Source: DTFZ01 sp964510055 (GTDB taxonomy: Bacteria > Bacillota > Clostridia > Christensenellales > SZUA-584). Taken from it: a stretch of 14,502 nt of DNA. Of the stretch, positions 1-8,216 are shown one piece after another. The notes below the pieces were generated by a model that did not search any database, was not told the origin of the DNA, and was given only the letters and a program-made list of their open reading frames with translations. Position 1 is the first letter of the stretch, and every line of letters begins with the position of its first letter. Location: contig CAZDZY010000079.1 of assembly GCA_964510055.1 (NCBI GenBank), positions 1-14,502 of the forward strand, read 5' to 3'. The translations under genes were made by a program, and so were the position numbers.

Positions 1-25
1 CGCTACCAAACTGCGCTACACCCCG
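1..25 (-). tRNA. Partial tRNA gene (5' end only), probably tRNA-Pro
   Basis: Read on the minus strand, the first 25 bases give a seven-base 5' acceptor strand CGGGGTG, the TA linker, D-stem GCGC, D-loop AGTTTGGTA and the start of the 3' D-stem GCG. This is the standard tRNA 5' third. C at position 1 is unusual among tRNAs and, with this acceptor strand, fits clostridial tRNA-Pro. The anticodon lies outside the window, so the amino acid is inferred, not seen. A near-perfect promoter sits 17 to 23 bases upstream, which supports a real gene. Other tRNA genes may follow it beyond the edge. Confidence 0.8.
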
Positions 26-48
26 TGAGTTTTTTCGCGACGAAGTAT

Positions 49-77
49 AATATACCGTATTTAAAGGGCAATGTCAA
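49..77 (-). promoter_or_regulatory. Promoter of the left-edge tRNA gene
   Basis: On the minus strand a perfect -35 box TTGACA (72-77) is separated by 17 bases from a -10 box TATATT (49-54). Transcription should start near position 42, leaving a short leader of about 17 bases before the mature tRNA 5' end at 25. This is a strong sigma-A type arrangement, as expected for a stable RNA gene. Confidence 0.8.
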
Positions 78-164
78 CCCATTTTTGATGCTCCATTTCG
101 TTTTTTGAAACATGCATTATTTATAATTATGATATGCTTAAAATAAAATTTACTGCCTGTAAAG

Positions 165-193
165 TTGATAAAGATATATATTTCTAATATAAT
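165..193 (+). promoter_or_regulatory. Promoter of the miaB operon
   Basis: A -35 box TTGATA (165-170, five of six consensus bases) and a perfect -10 box TATAAT (188-193) are spaced by 17 bases. Transcription would begin near 200, giving a leader of about 68 bases before the miaB start at 268. The leader is A/T-rich and holds only weak short hairpins, with no riboswitch that I recognise. Confidence 0.75.
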
Positions 194-267
194 GCTTTTT
201 GTATGGTTATTCAAAAGCGCAAACACTTTTTGGAAGCATATTATAAAACGAAAGGCACTTATAAAGC

Positions 268-1626
268 TTGGACGGAACGCTTAAAGAATATGTAACGGAA
301 AACAGGTCGAGTTATTATATCGAGACTTACGGATGCCAGATGAACGAGCACGAAAGCGAAAAGCTTTCAGGGCTGCTTGAGGGCATGGGTTACACGCCGG
401 CTGAAGATAAATCAAAAGCCGATCTGATAGTTTTCAATACATGCTGCGTAAGGGAGCATGCCGAGGCAAGACTGTATGGAAATATTGGGGCGTTGAAAGA
501 CCATAAACAAAATGTTCCGGGCGCTATAATTGCAGTCTTCGGATGCATGATGCAGCAGGAGGACGCGGCCGAAAAGCTGCAAAAGCGCTTTCCGTTTATA
601 GATATAGTGTTTGGGACAAATCATATGCATTGCCTCGAGTCGATGCTTTATGAAGCCCTGGCAGGTAAAAGAAGGGTAATAAACGTCTTACAGGAAGAAT
701 CGATAACAGAAGGCCTTCCCGTAAAAAGGAGAAGCCTTTACAGCGCTTATGTGAATATAATCTACGGATGTAATAACTTCTGCTCATATTGCATTGTTCC
801 GTACGTTCGGGGCAGAGAGCGAAGCCGCATGCCTGATGATATAATAAACGAGATTTCCGGGCTTTGTAATACCGGCGCGGCCGAGATCACGCTTCTCGGG
901 CAGAATGTGAACTCTTACGGCAATGACCTTGATACAAGATTGACATTTCCAAAGTTACTTGAGCGAATAGAAAATGAAACAAACGTAAAACGGATAAGGT
1001 TTATGACGTCGCACCCGAAAGATTTGACCGATGAGCTCATAAGCTGCTACGGCCGCCTTGAAAGCCTATGCGAGCATATACATTTGCCTGTGCAGTCTGG
1101 AAGCGACGAAATACTAAAAAGGATGAACAGGCGCTATACAAGAGACAATTATATTGAGCTAATAGGAAAGCTTCGGCAGCGCGTGCCCGATATCGCCGTT
1201 TCGACAGACATAATAGTCGGCTTCCCGGGGGAGACGGAAAACGATTTTTATGATACAATCGATCTTGTGGAAAAAGTGAGGTTTGACGCCGCTTATACAT
1301 TTGCTTATTCAAGACGAAAACTTACAAAAGCCGCATCCATGCCCGGCCAAATAGAAAAGGGAAAGAAAGCCGAGAGACTTGCAGCGCTGAACGCGCGGAT
1401 CAATGAAATAATGAAAGATAAAAACTGTGAATATTTAGGCCGCGAACTGGAAGTGCTTGCGGAAACAGTAAGTAAACGCAATGAAAACGAACTGTGCGGA
1501 AAGACGCGCTCTGCAAAGACTGTAACGTTCAATGGAAACGCCGAAAAACTGGGCAGGCTCATAACAGTAGAAATAGATAAAATCAAAGAGCATACTCTTC
1601 ACGGCGTATGCAAAACAGAGGTGTGA
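268..1626 (+). CDS. miaB: tRNA-2-methylthio-N6-dimethylallyladenosine synthase MiaB
   Basis: MiaB is a radical-SAM methylthiotransferase of the cytoplasm. It adds a methylthio group to C2 of i6A37 in tRNAs reading UNN codons, turning the MiaA product into ms2i6A. The 452-residue protein has the expected layout. The N-terminal UPF0004 domain carries cluster ligands C23 (YGCQMNEHES), C59 (NTCCVREHAE) and C93 (FGCMMQQ). The radical-SAM motif CxxxCxxC is at C168, C172 and C175, and a TRAM-like tail follows from about residue 375. Length is normal for the family. The start is TTG at 268, preceded by AAAGG about 12 bases upstream; the next in-frame ATG would delete C23. The usual YSPRxGTxAA stretch reads YSRRKLTKAA here (L352 in place of Gly). 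It is first in an operon with the HExxH protein, whose SD overlaps the miaB stop. The three N-terminal Cys and NTC motif fit MiaB better than RimO or MtaB. Confidence 0.95.
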   Translation: MDGTLKEYVTENRSSYYIETYGCQMNEHESEKLSGLLEGMGYTPAEDKSKADLIVFNTCCVREHAEARLYGNIGALKDHKQNVPGAIIAVFGCMMQQEDAAEKLQKRFPFIDIVFGTNHMHCLESMLYEALAGKRRVINVLQEESITEGLPVKRRSLYSAYVNIIYGCNNFCSYCIVPYVRGRERSRMPDDIINEISGLCNTGAAEITLLGQNVNSYGNDLDTRLTFPKLLERIENETNVKRIRFMTSHPKDLTDELISCYGRLESLCEHIHLPVQSGSDEILKRMNRRYTRDNYIELIGKLRQRVPDIAVSTDIIVGFPGETENDFYDTIDLVEKVRFDAAYTFAYSRRKLTKAASMPGQIEKGKKAERLAALNARINEIMKDKNCEYLGRELEVLAETVSKRNENELCGKTRSAKTVTFNGNAEKLGRLITVEIDKIKEHTLHGVCKTEV

Positions 1627-1630
1627 TATT

Positions 1631-2950
1631 ATGAGAGGCAGGCATGCGCGAAAAAGCAATTCGAATATTATTTTCCTGATGGTGTTTCTTATAGTTGTGA
1701 TAGGCTTTACGATCTATTTTTACCTTGATAAAACAACAGTAAGCATGGAAGTCGCGTCTATCGATTCGAGCAGATACTCAGAATCGGTATATGAAAAAGA
1801 CGATCAGCATACAGCCGCAGGAGTGCCGCTGTCTGTCGGGGCGACGGAAGAGATAAGCGATAATGTTTATAAAACACCGCTGGGTTTTTCTATAGTGAGT
1901 TACTCAAGCAAGTGGAGGGGCGAAAAACTCGTCGAAATATATAATGAACTGCTTAATAACGCGCATGGCGATGAGATAACGTATGTCGGCGAAATCGATG
2001 TATTTCCCGGCGACTCGGAAATCGGCTCCAATATAGCGGGCGCGCAAAGCTCGAAACAGGAGAGCTCTTCCGTTTTCTTTGATCTCCCGTCACTTATCCC
2101 AAAGGATCTGACTTATACGGTAAAACAAAAAGTGAGCGTTATAGAACTATATAATATGGATGAATACATAAGCGCGACGCAAGCGGCAAAAACAATTGCG
2201 CATGAATACGGTCATCATTTTACCGAATATTATTTTTTAAAAAACGATGAAGACCTGCCGGCAACCGAATACTATGATATACGTGATCTGAAAGATGCAG
2301 GACACGAGGTCATATATCCGATCAATAGCCGGGCTGAGTGGGATATATATGTTGCAAACCATGAGTGGGATATACACGAGCTGGCGGCGGAAGATTATGT
2401 ACAGCTTATGGGAAGCCCCAACGCAAAGCAGACGGAAGAATATATGGATGTGTACGACATTTTAAGGGCGGGTGAAGAGAATTATCATCCTTATATCAGC
2501 GACAGGGTCTATAATATAGTTCCGCAGGAGAATATCAATATGCCTACCGCGGATGAAGTACCCGGATTAAAGGATTACTATTATTCTTTTATCGGTAAAA
2601 CGGAAAATTATACTTCTCTCGAGCCTGCGGATTTTAAACTGAAGATAAAGAAAGCTTTAAGTTACGGTTATACATATTATGAGATAACATGGACAAAAAC
2701 AAGTATTGACAGGAATTCCTTGTATACGCTTGTATGCTGTAATATGGACGGGGAACCGATTTGGCCGGTAAAGACGGTACACGGAGACGATACTCCCGTG
2801 GCGCGGGTCGGTACCTATTCGGTTGTACGCGGCGCAAAATTAAAATGGTGTTCCGACGGCATAACGGATGAAGACAGGATATTCAAGCTGTATCTTTTAT
2901 TGCCCGACGGCAGGATACAGGCGTCAAAACCGTTCAACGTAAATTTCTGA
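1631..2950 (+). CDS. Membrane-anchored HExxH putative zinc metalloprotease, uncharacterised
   Basis: I do not recognise a named family. The 439-residue protein starts with a basic N-terminus (R2, R4, R7, K8) and one hydrophobic helix (about 13-33), so it is probably an uncleaved signal anchor with the rest outside the cell. Residues 191-195 form HExxH inside HEYGHHFTEYY, the zinc site of zincin peptidases. A helix about 55 residues later, HELAAEDYVQLMGSP (249-263), offers E250 or E254 as a possible third ligand, as in gluzincins. The last 130 residues or so are rich in aromatic and beta-type sequence and look like an Ig or fibronectin-III-like domain. A good SD (AGAGGTG, 1617-1623) lies 7 bases before the ATG and overlaps the miaB stop, so the two are co-transcribed. 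Zinc binding and protease activity are inferred from the motif; the substrate is unknown. The 3' end overlaps the convergent lipoprotein gene by 27 nt. Confidence 0.75.
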   Translation: MRGRHARKSNSNIIFLMVFLIVVIGFTIYFYLDKTTVSMEVASIDSSRYSESVYEKDDQHTAAGVPLSVGATEEISDNVYKTPLGFSIVSYSSKWRGEKLVEIYNELLNNAHGDEITYVGEIDVFPGDSEIGSNIAGAQSSKQESSSVFFDLPSLIPKDLTYTVKQKVSVIELYNMDEYISATQAAKTIAHEYGHHFTEYYFLKNDEDLPATEYYDIRDLKDAGHEVIYPINSRAEWDIYVANHEWDIHELAAEDYVQLMGSPNAKQTEEYMDVYDILRAGEENYHPYISDRVYNIVPQENINMPTADEVPGLKDYYYSFIGKTENYTSLEPADFKLKIKKALSYGYTYYEITWTKTSIDRNSLYTLVCCNMDGEPIWPVKTVHGDDTPVARVGTYSVVRGAKLKWCSDGITDEDRIFKLYLLLPDGRIQASKPFNVNF

Positions 2951-3709
2951 CGTCTTTACCTTTTTTGACCCCGACTTTTTTACGGCGGCAATGATTATGA
3001 TAATGAGCAGCAAAAGAATAGCTGCGGAGCAGCCGATAATAAAAAACAGGCTATCCCTGCTTTGGGCTTCGTTCAATGCGGCATAATGAGAGACATTATC
3101 AGAGAATACCCGTTTTGTTGATAGTTTCAGATATTTATTTTCTCCGTATTTAAGCAGCCAGGTGCAGGTTTGCCCGTTGCGCTCGTCGGCGTTTGTTTCA
3201 ATTACTTCGCCGGGCAGCGTTATTGAAAGCTTATAATTTCCGGCTTCTGTGCCTTCAAGAAGCGACTCGATCTCAGCGGCAGGTATATTGACGCCTTCAC
3301 CTTTTCTTAGGATATCTTTAAGGAAGATACTGGCGGAGAGGTCATAAATATCTTCAAAATAAGACGGAGTATATATAAATTTCACATCGTAAAACAGAGA
3401 GTCCTTATCGGTCAATATAGCGGAAAGTTCTTTCACGGCGCTGCCCCGGGAATCATAATCAGTAGTTTTATTTCCGTTCAATGTATAGGCTCCGCCATTC
3501 TTTTTATCCTCAACAGAAAAGCCCATATCCGTCCAGTATTTTTTTATTGAAGACATATATCCGGAAATATCCCTGTCAGATGAGACAGATATAGAATAAT
3601 CGATTTCCAATGAATCATCGCCGGTAAGATTATAGGAAATAACAACATCGGCGCACGAAGATAATAAAAGTATTATTATAATAAGCAATGAAATGAATTT
3701 AAGTTTCAT
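2924..3709 (-). CDS. Predicted lipoprotein with C-terminal membrane helix (LppM/DUF3153-like)
   Basis: This 261-residue protein begins with a lipoprotein signal peptide: MKLK, a long Ile/Leu stretch, then lipobox LSSC with C19 as the expected lipidated residue. The middle is beta-rich. It includes a 'LPGEV ... W-L-L-K-Y-G' pattern (about 165-195) like that of the LppM/DUF3153 lipoprotein family. It ends with a hydrophobic helix (about 220-242) and a basic cytoplasmic tail, KKSGSKK, so it would be tethered to the membrane at both ends. The start at 3709 is chosen because AGGAG lies 4 bases upstream and it leaves a clean signal peptide. An ATG 11 codons earlier has no SD and would sit almost at the predicted transcription start. 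Function is unknown; family membership is from pattern memory and is moderate. It has its own promoter, divergent from mutS, and converges on the HExxH gene. Confidence 0.75.
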   Translation of the reverse strand: MKLKFISLLIIIILLLSSCADVVISYNLTGDDSLEIDYSISVSSDRDISGYMSSIKKYWTDMGFSVEDKKNGGAYTLNGNKTTDYDSRGSAVKELSAILTDKDSLFYDVKFIYTPSYFEDIYDLSASIFLKDILRKGEGVNIPAAEIESLLEGTEAGNYKLSITLPGEVIETNADERNGQTCTWLLKYGENKYLKLSTKRVFSDNVSHYAALNEAQSRDSLFFIIGCSAAILLLLIIIIIAAVKKSGSKKVKTSEIYVERF

Positions 3710-3751
3710 AGCGCTCCTAATCCTGCAAAGAAACTGCCGCATTTAAATTAA

Positions 3752-3780
3752 ATTATATTGCATCATACTACTTTTTACAA
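3752..3780 (-). promoter_or_regulatory. Promoter of the lipoprotein gene
   Basis: On the minus strand TTGTAA (3775-3780, a weak -35) and a perfect TATAAT (3752-3757) are spaced by 17 bases. The start of transcription would be near 3745 and the leader about 36 bases long. The -35 lies in the same sequence that would be contacted upstream of the mutS promoter. Confidence 0.6.
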
Positions 3781-3796
3781 CATAAAACCGTTTGTG

Positions 3797-3805
3797 TGTT
3801 ATAAT
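3797..3805 (+). promoter_or_regulatory. Extended -10 promoter of the mutS operon
   Basis: TGTTATAAT is an exact extended -10 element (TG-N-TATAAT). No well-spaced -35 is present; the closest matches (TTTACA, TTACAA) are 19 to 20 bases upstream, which is typical of promoters that rely on the TG element. Transcription would begin near 3812, leaving a very short leader of about 18 bases that is mostly the mutS ribosome binding site (GGAGG at 3819-3823). Confidence 0.65.
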
Positions 3806-3829
3806 ATTACATACATACGGAGGAAAAAC

Positions 3830-6409
3830 ATGCAACAGTTAACGCCTATGATGAGGCAGTATATCGAACTCAAAGAAAAGTACAGCGACTGCCTGCTTAT
3901 GTTCCGGCTGGGCGATTTCTATGAATTATTCTTTGACGACGCTCTTTGCGCCTCAAAAGAGCTTGAAATAACCCTGACCGGCAGGGATTGCGGCCTGCCT
4001 GAGCGGGCGCCGATGTGCGGGGTGCCTTATCACTCCGTCCAAGGGTATATTGATAAGCTTATAAAAAAAGGATATAAGGTAGCCATATGCGAACAATTGA
4101 CCGACCCGGCGCTTTCGCAGGGGCTCGTTGAACGCGATGTGATACGCGTTATCACGCCCGGGACTGTAACCGAAAATTCGATACTCAGCGATACCGACAA
4201 CAATTACATATTGTCGCTTTACAAAAAGGATAAGAGCATAGGCCTTGCGTATGCCGACGTTTCTACGGGCGCGTTTTTTATAGGAGAGTGCGGCGAAGAT
4301 GAAGACCTGTCTTATGTGATAAATGAGATATCGAGGATATCGCCCAGCGAAATTATCTATTGCGAAAGCGATAAGTATATAATAGAAAAGCTCGGCCAGA
4401 TAATCAGGGAGCAGAACATTTTTACGAGCGAATACCCGGCATTTACGTTTGGGCGCGATACGGCTCTTGATACGCTTTTGTCACATTTTAAGGTAACCAG
4501 CCTTTCAGGCTTCGGCGTCGACCCTGACCGCGCAGGAGCGGGAGCCGCTGGCGCATTAGTCGATTATTTAAAAGAGACTCAAAAGAACGCGCTTTCACAT
4601 ATAAACACTATAAAGGTAAACGGAAGCAATGATTTTATGTCGCTTGACGTTTTCACAAGAAGCAACCTGGAGCTTACAAAGACTCTCAGAGAAGGAAAGG
4701 TAAAAGGTTCGCTCTACGGAACCCTCGACAAGACAAAGACAGCGATGGGGGCAAGGCTATTAAAGCGCTTTATCAACGAACCCATGCAGGATATATCAGA
4801 GATAAATTCGAGGCTCGACGCCGTACAGGAGGTAAAGGATAACCCGCCGGTGTCTGACAGCATAGCCGAAGCGCTTGGCGGGGTATTCGATCTGGAGAGG
4901 CTTATTTCCCGCATATCATATTCGTCTCTTGACGCGAGAAACTGCCTTGCGCTTAAAAGCTCGCTCGGGAAACTGCCGCAGCTTAAAAAATCGATAAGCG
5001 GATGCGGATCATCTCTTTTATCAGGGCTCTGCAGCGGGTTTGACTGCATGGAAGATATATATGAACTGCTGGACGCCGCAATAGAAGAAAACGCTCCTGC
5101 TGGCATAACAGAAGGCGGTATAATCAAAGAAGGCTACAATTCTGATATAGACGAATTGAAGAAAGCCTCGCGAGAAGGGAAGAAGTGGATCGCTTCGCTG
5201 GAAAATGCCGAACGGCAGGCGACAGGGATCAAAAACCTGCGCGTAGGGTATAACAAGGTCTTCGGTTATTATATAGAAGTCACCAAATCGTATCTTGAAC
5301 TCGTCCCTTACAGGTATATAAGAAAGCAGACGCTTTCGAACTGTGAGCGCTTCGTTACGCCCGAGCTTAAAGAAATGGAAGAAAAGCTATTGGGTTCGGA
5401 AGAAAAATGCGTTGCGCTGGAATATGAATGCTTTGTTTTCATACGAAATATCCTTTCCGAAAATATAAGCCGGTTCCAGAACGCGGCTAAAACAGTAGCA
5501 ACGCTTGACGTTTTAAGGAGCTTAGGAGCCGCCGCGTATGAAAACAATTACGTCAAGCCTGAAATGACCCGGAATGGAAAAATAGAAATCAAGGGAGGGC
5601 GCCATCCGGTAGTGGAAGCGTTCGTCAAACAATCGTTCGTTAAGAACGATACTCTTATTACCGATGAAGAGAGCATAATGATACTTACCGGCCCCAACAT
5701 GGCGGGGAAGAGCACGTATATGAGGCAGGTGGCCCTGATAGTGCTCATGGCACATATGGGCAGCTTTGTTCCCGCGGACAGCGCGTATATATGTATAGTA
5801 GATAAGATATTTACTCGCGTAGGCGCCTCTGATAATCTCGCGTCAGGCCAGAGCACATTCATGGTAGAGATGAACGAAGTCGCGAATATCCTCAATAACG
5901 CTACGCCGAGGAGCCTTTTGATACTCGATGAGATAGGCAGAGGAACTAGCACGCTTGACGGTTTGTCAATAGCGTGGTCTGTTGTCGAATATATAAGCAA
6001 GAATATTAATGCAAAGACTCTTTTCGCGACGCATTTCCACGAGCTTTCCGAACTGGAAGGCTTAGTGCCGGGAGTAAGCAATTATTCAGTAACCGTTAAA
6101 GAGATGGCAGACACAGTGGTATTTTTGCACAAAATAGTCCGAGGAGGAACCGACAAGAGCTTCGGGATAGAAGTTGCAAAGCTTGCGGGAGTCCCGGCAG
6201 GGGTAACGGACAGGGCAAAAGCCATAATGCAGGCGCTTATCGAAAAGGACGAAGGAGTGCTCGGTATCAATCACAGGAAACAGGCGCAGGGAACGTTTGA
6301 AAAAGACGACCTGATAGAAATGCTAAAAGTAGTAAACCTGGACAACATGACCCCGCTTGACTCGCTAAAGCTTTTAAGCGAGATAAAGCATAAGATAGGC
6401 GGCAGGTGA
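3830..6409 (+). CDS. mutS: DNA mismatch repair protein MutS
   Basis: MutS recognises mismatches and small loops in newly replicated DNA and, on ATP binding, recruits MutL. The 859-residue protein has all family domains. The N-terminal mismatch-binding domain has the Phe-x-Glu wedge F30-Y-E32 in GDFYELF. Connector and lever/clamp domains follow (about 125-570). The C-terminal ABC-type ATPase has Walker A GPNMAGKS (621-628), Walker B LLILDEIGRGTS with D700-E701, and the ATHFHEL histidine segment. The tail NMTPLDSLKLLSEIK is typical of the family. The frame is open further upstream, but ATG 3830 is the start: GGAGG lies 6 bases before it, the promoter lies just upstream, and MQQLTPMMRQY is the usual N-terminus. 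It is the first gene of the mutS-mutL-miaA-hfq-PLP enzyme operon, and mutL starts 1 nt after its stop. It is MutS1, not MutS2, because it has the FxE domain and no Smr tail. Confidence 0.98.
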   Translation: MQQLTPMMRQYIELKEKYSDCLLMFRLGDFYELFFDDALCASKELEITLTGRDCGLPERAPMCGVPYHSVQGYIDKLIKKGYKVAICEQLTDPALSQGLVERDVIRVITPGTVTENSILSDTDNNYILSLYKKDKSIGLAYADVSTGAFFIGECGEDEDLSYVINEISRISPSEIIYCESDKYIIEKLGQIIREQNIFTSEYPAFTFGRDTALDTLLSHFKVTSLSGFGVDPDRAGAGAAGALVDYLKETQKNALSHINTIKVNGSNDFMSLDVFTRSNLELTKTLREGKVKGSLYGTLDKTKTAMGARLLKRFINEPMQDISEINSRLDAVQEVKDNPPVSDSIAEALGGVFDLERLISRISYSSLDARNCLALKSSLGKLPQLKKSISGCGSSLLSGLCSGFDCMEDIYELLDAAIEENAPAGITEGGIIKEGYNSDIDELKKASREGKKWIASLENAERQATGIKNLRVGYNKVFGYYIEVTKSYLELVPYRYIRKQTLSNCERFVTPELKEMEEKLLGSEEKCVALEYECFVFIRNILSENISRFQNAAKTVATLDVLRSLGAAAYENNYVKPEMTRNGKIEIKGGRHPVVEAFVKQSFVKNDTLITDEESIMILTGPNMAGKSTYMRQVALIVLMAHMGSFVPADSAYICIVDKIFTRVGASDNLASGQSTFMVEMNEVANILNNATPRSLLILDEIGRGTSTLDGLSIAWSVVEYISKNINAKTLFATHFHELSELEGLVPGVSNYSVTVKEMADTVVFLHKIVRGGTDKSFGIEVAKLAGVPAGVTDRAKAIMQALIEKDEGVLGINHRKQAQGTFEKDDLIEMLKVVNLDNMTPLDSLKLLSEIKHKIGGR

Positions 6410-6410
6410 T

Positions 6411-8216
6411 ATGGGTGAAATTAAGCTTCTTCCGAAGAATATATCAGATAAAATTGCGGCAGGCGAAGTTGTTGAGCGTCCGGCCAGCGTTGTTAAAGAA
6501 CTCGTTGAAAACGCCATAGACGCTAATGCGAGCGCCATCAGCGTAAATATCAGCGGCGGGGGAGTCAAGGAAATATCCGTTACTGATAACGGCATTGGGA
6601 TAGGAAAAGACGATGTAAACCTGGCGTTCGTTAAACACGCTACAAGCAAGATATTCACTCTGAACGACCTGGATTATATTAGCACGCAGGGGTTCAGGGG
6701 CGAGGCGCTTTCCAGCATTGCGGCAGTATCGGTCACAGAAATGAAAACGAAACGCAGATCGGAGGAGACTGGCACACATATCCGCGTATGCGGAGGGCGC
6801 GTCGATTATGTAAAACCCGCGGGCCTGCCCGACGGGACGTCCGTTATTGTAAGCAACCTTTTTTATAATGTACCGGCAAGATTAAAATTTTTAAAGAGCG
6901 GCGCGCAGGAAGCGGTGCTTATTTCAGACCTCGTATCGCGCTATATACTCGCGTTCCCTGAGATCTCGTTTCACTACACCTCGGATGGAAAAGTAATATA
7001 TCACAGCTCCGGAAACGGCGACCTGAAATCGGCTGTATACTGCGTTTACGGAAGCGGGATAACGGATACCATTGTTTATGTAGAGCATTGCGTTAATGAA
7101 ATCAAAGTGTCGGGGTATGTATCGCGGCCGGGAGCTGTAATGAGAAACCGCCGGAACGGGAGCGTATTTGTTAACCGTCGCTATGTGAGAAATACCGCTT
7201 TACAGGAAATGATAAAGAACGCTTATGGAGAAACGCTCGTTAAAGGAGAGGTGCCTTTTTTTGCTTTGAATATAGAGCTTGCTTTATCTGCGGTCGACGT
7301 TAACGTACACCCCAATAAATTACAGGTTCGTTTTAAAGATACTGCTGCAGTTGAGTACGTGATAAAGGAAGCGGTATCCAAAGCGTGTGCTGGGGTAAGA
7401 GGCAGCGTTATAGCCGAAACAAGCGAGCCGCAGAAAAATGGCGGCATTGAGATGCATATTCCTGAAGGGCAGCAGACGGAGTTTTTTTCGGGATTTGCGC
7501 GGCAGGTATTATCATCGCAAAAGGCAAAGGCGGGGAATACCGCATTGAAGGTGGAAGAGACCGAGTCGCCACGGCAGACGGAAATTAATAAGGCACCTGA
7601 AAACATTTTAGCGCCTGAGGATATTAAAAGGGACGCCTGCGAAGAGACGGAGGTATTAACTGCATACAGGCTTATTGGTTCATTCGGAGATACATATGCG
7701 CTCGTTGAACAGGGCGACAATTTGCTAATTATAGACCAGCACGCAGCCCATGAAAGGCTTCTTTACGAGCACTATAAGAAAGGAGTCGCACCGTCGTCCC
7801 AGCGGCTTTTGGAGCCATGTGTGATAACAGTGCCGCACGAACAAAAGCTTATTATAGACGATAATGCAGAAGTGTTTGCTTCTGCAGGTTTCGATATAGA
7901 GCCGTTTGGCGCCCTTGAATATAAGATAAACGCCGTGCCCTCCGTAGCGGATATGACAGCAGTAAATGAACTTATAAACGATGCCCTTAATGAAATACAG
8001 GGCACGGGCGATTTCGTACTTAAAAGGGATTCTGTAATACGGGCAGCCTGCAGGAGCGCTGTTAAAGCCGGGGACAAGCTGGCAGCAACTGAACTGCAGA
8101 GCCTTGTTGACAGTTTTCTTTTGACCGGCGTAATACCTACCTGCCCTCACGGCAGGCCGGTGATATCCGTAATATCGAAGAAGCAGTTAGAGAAAAGCTT
8201 CAAGAGAGTGATATGA
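6411..8216 (+). CDS. mutL: DNA mismatch repair endonuclease MutL
   Basis: MutL couples mismatch recognition by MutS to strand incision. The 601-residue protein has a GHKL ATPase domain: catalytic E30 and metal-binding N34 in KELVENAIDA, D59 in DNGIGI, and GFRGEAL at 94-100. A polar linker follows (about 335-415), then the C-terminal dimerisation domain. The endonuclease motif DQHAAHERLLYE (442-453) fits DQHAx2Ex4E. The supporting metal-site motifs A-C-R (C547) and CPHGRP (578-583) are also present. It should therefore nick DNA itself, as expected in bacteria that lack MutH and Dam. It starts 1 nt after the mutS stop, with AGGTGAT as SD overlapping that stop. Its own stop overlaps the miaA start as ATGA, so the three genes are probably translationally coupled. 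Confidence 0.98.
   Translation: MGEIKLLPKNISDKIAAGEVVERPASVVKELVENAIDANASAISVNISGGGVKEISVTDNGIGIGKDDVNLAFVKHATSKIFTLNDLDYISTQGFRGEALSSIAAVSVTEMKTKRRSEETGTHIRVCGGRVDYVKPAGLPDGTSVIVSNLFYNVPARLKFLKSGAQEAVLISDLVSRYILAFPEISFHYTSDGKVIYHSSGNGDLKSAVYCVYGSGITDTIVYVEHCVNEIKVSGYVSRPGAVMRNRRNGSVFVNRRYVRNTALQEMIKNAYGETLVKGEVPFFALNIELALSAVDVNVHPNKLQVRFKDTAAVEYVIKEAVSKACAGVRGSVIAETSEPQKNGGIEMHIPEGQQTEFFSGFARQVLSSQKAKAGNTALKVEETESPRQTEINKAPENILAPEDIKRDACEETEVLTAYRLIGSFGDTYALVEQGDNLLIIDQHAAHERLLYEHYKKGVAPSSQRLLEPCVITVPHEQKLIIDDNAEVFASAGFDIEPFGALEYKINAVPSVADMTAVNELINDALNEIQGTGDFVLKRDSVIRAACRSAVKAGDKLAATELQSLVDSFLLTGVIPTCPHGRPVISVISKKQLEKSFKRVI

Noticed and set aside
194..235. Alternative hairpins in the miaB leader (CAAAAGC pairing with either an upstream or a downstream T-rich arm), suggesting attenuation
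   Set aside because: The stems are short, A/T-rich and bulged, no U-run follows and no known riboswitch core is visible.
3758..3829. 24-codon N-terminal extension of MutS
   Set aside because: It would begin upstream of the predicted transcription start and lacks an SD; ATG 3830 has GGAGG and the normal MutS N-terminus.
5548..6081. Long open frame antisense to the mutS ATPase region (about 177 codons)
   Set aside because: It lies opposite a strongly conserved coding region, has no SD or recognisable domain, and its composition is that expected of a codon-bias shadow.
7223..8150. Several 100 to 165 codon frames antisense to mutL
   Set aside because: They overlap one another and the conserved endonuclease domain and show no protein-like motifs.
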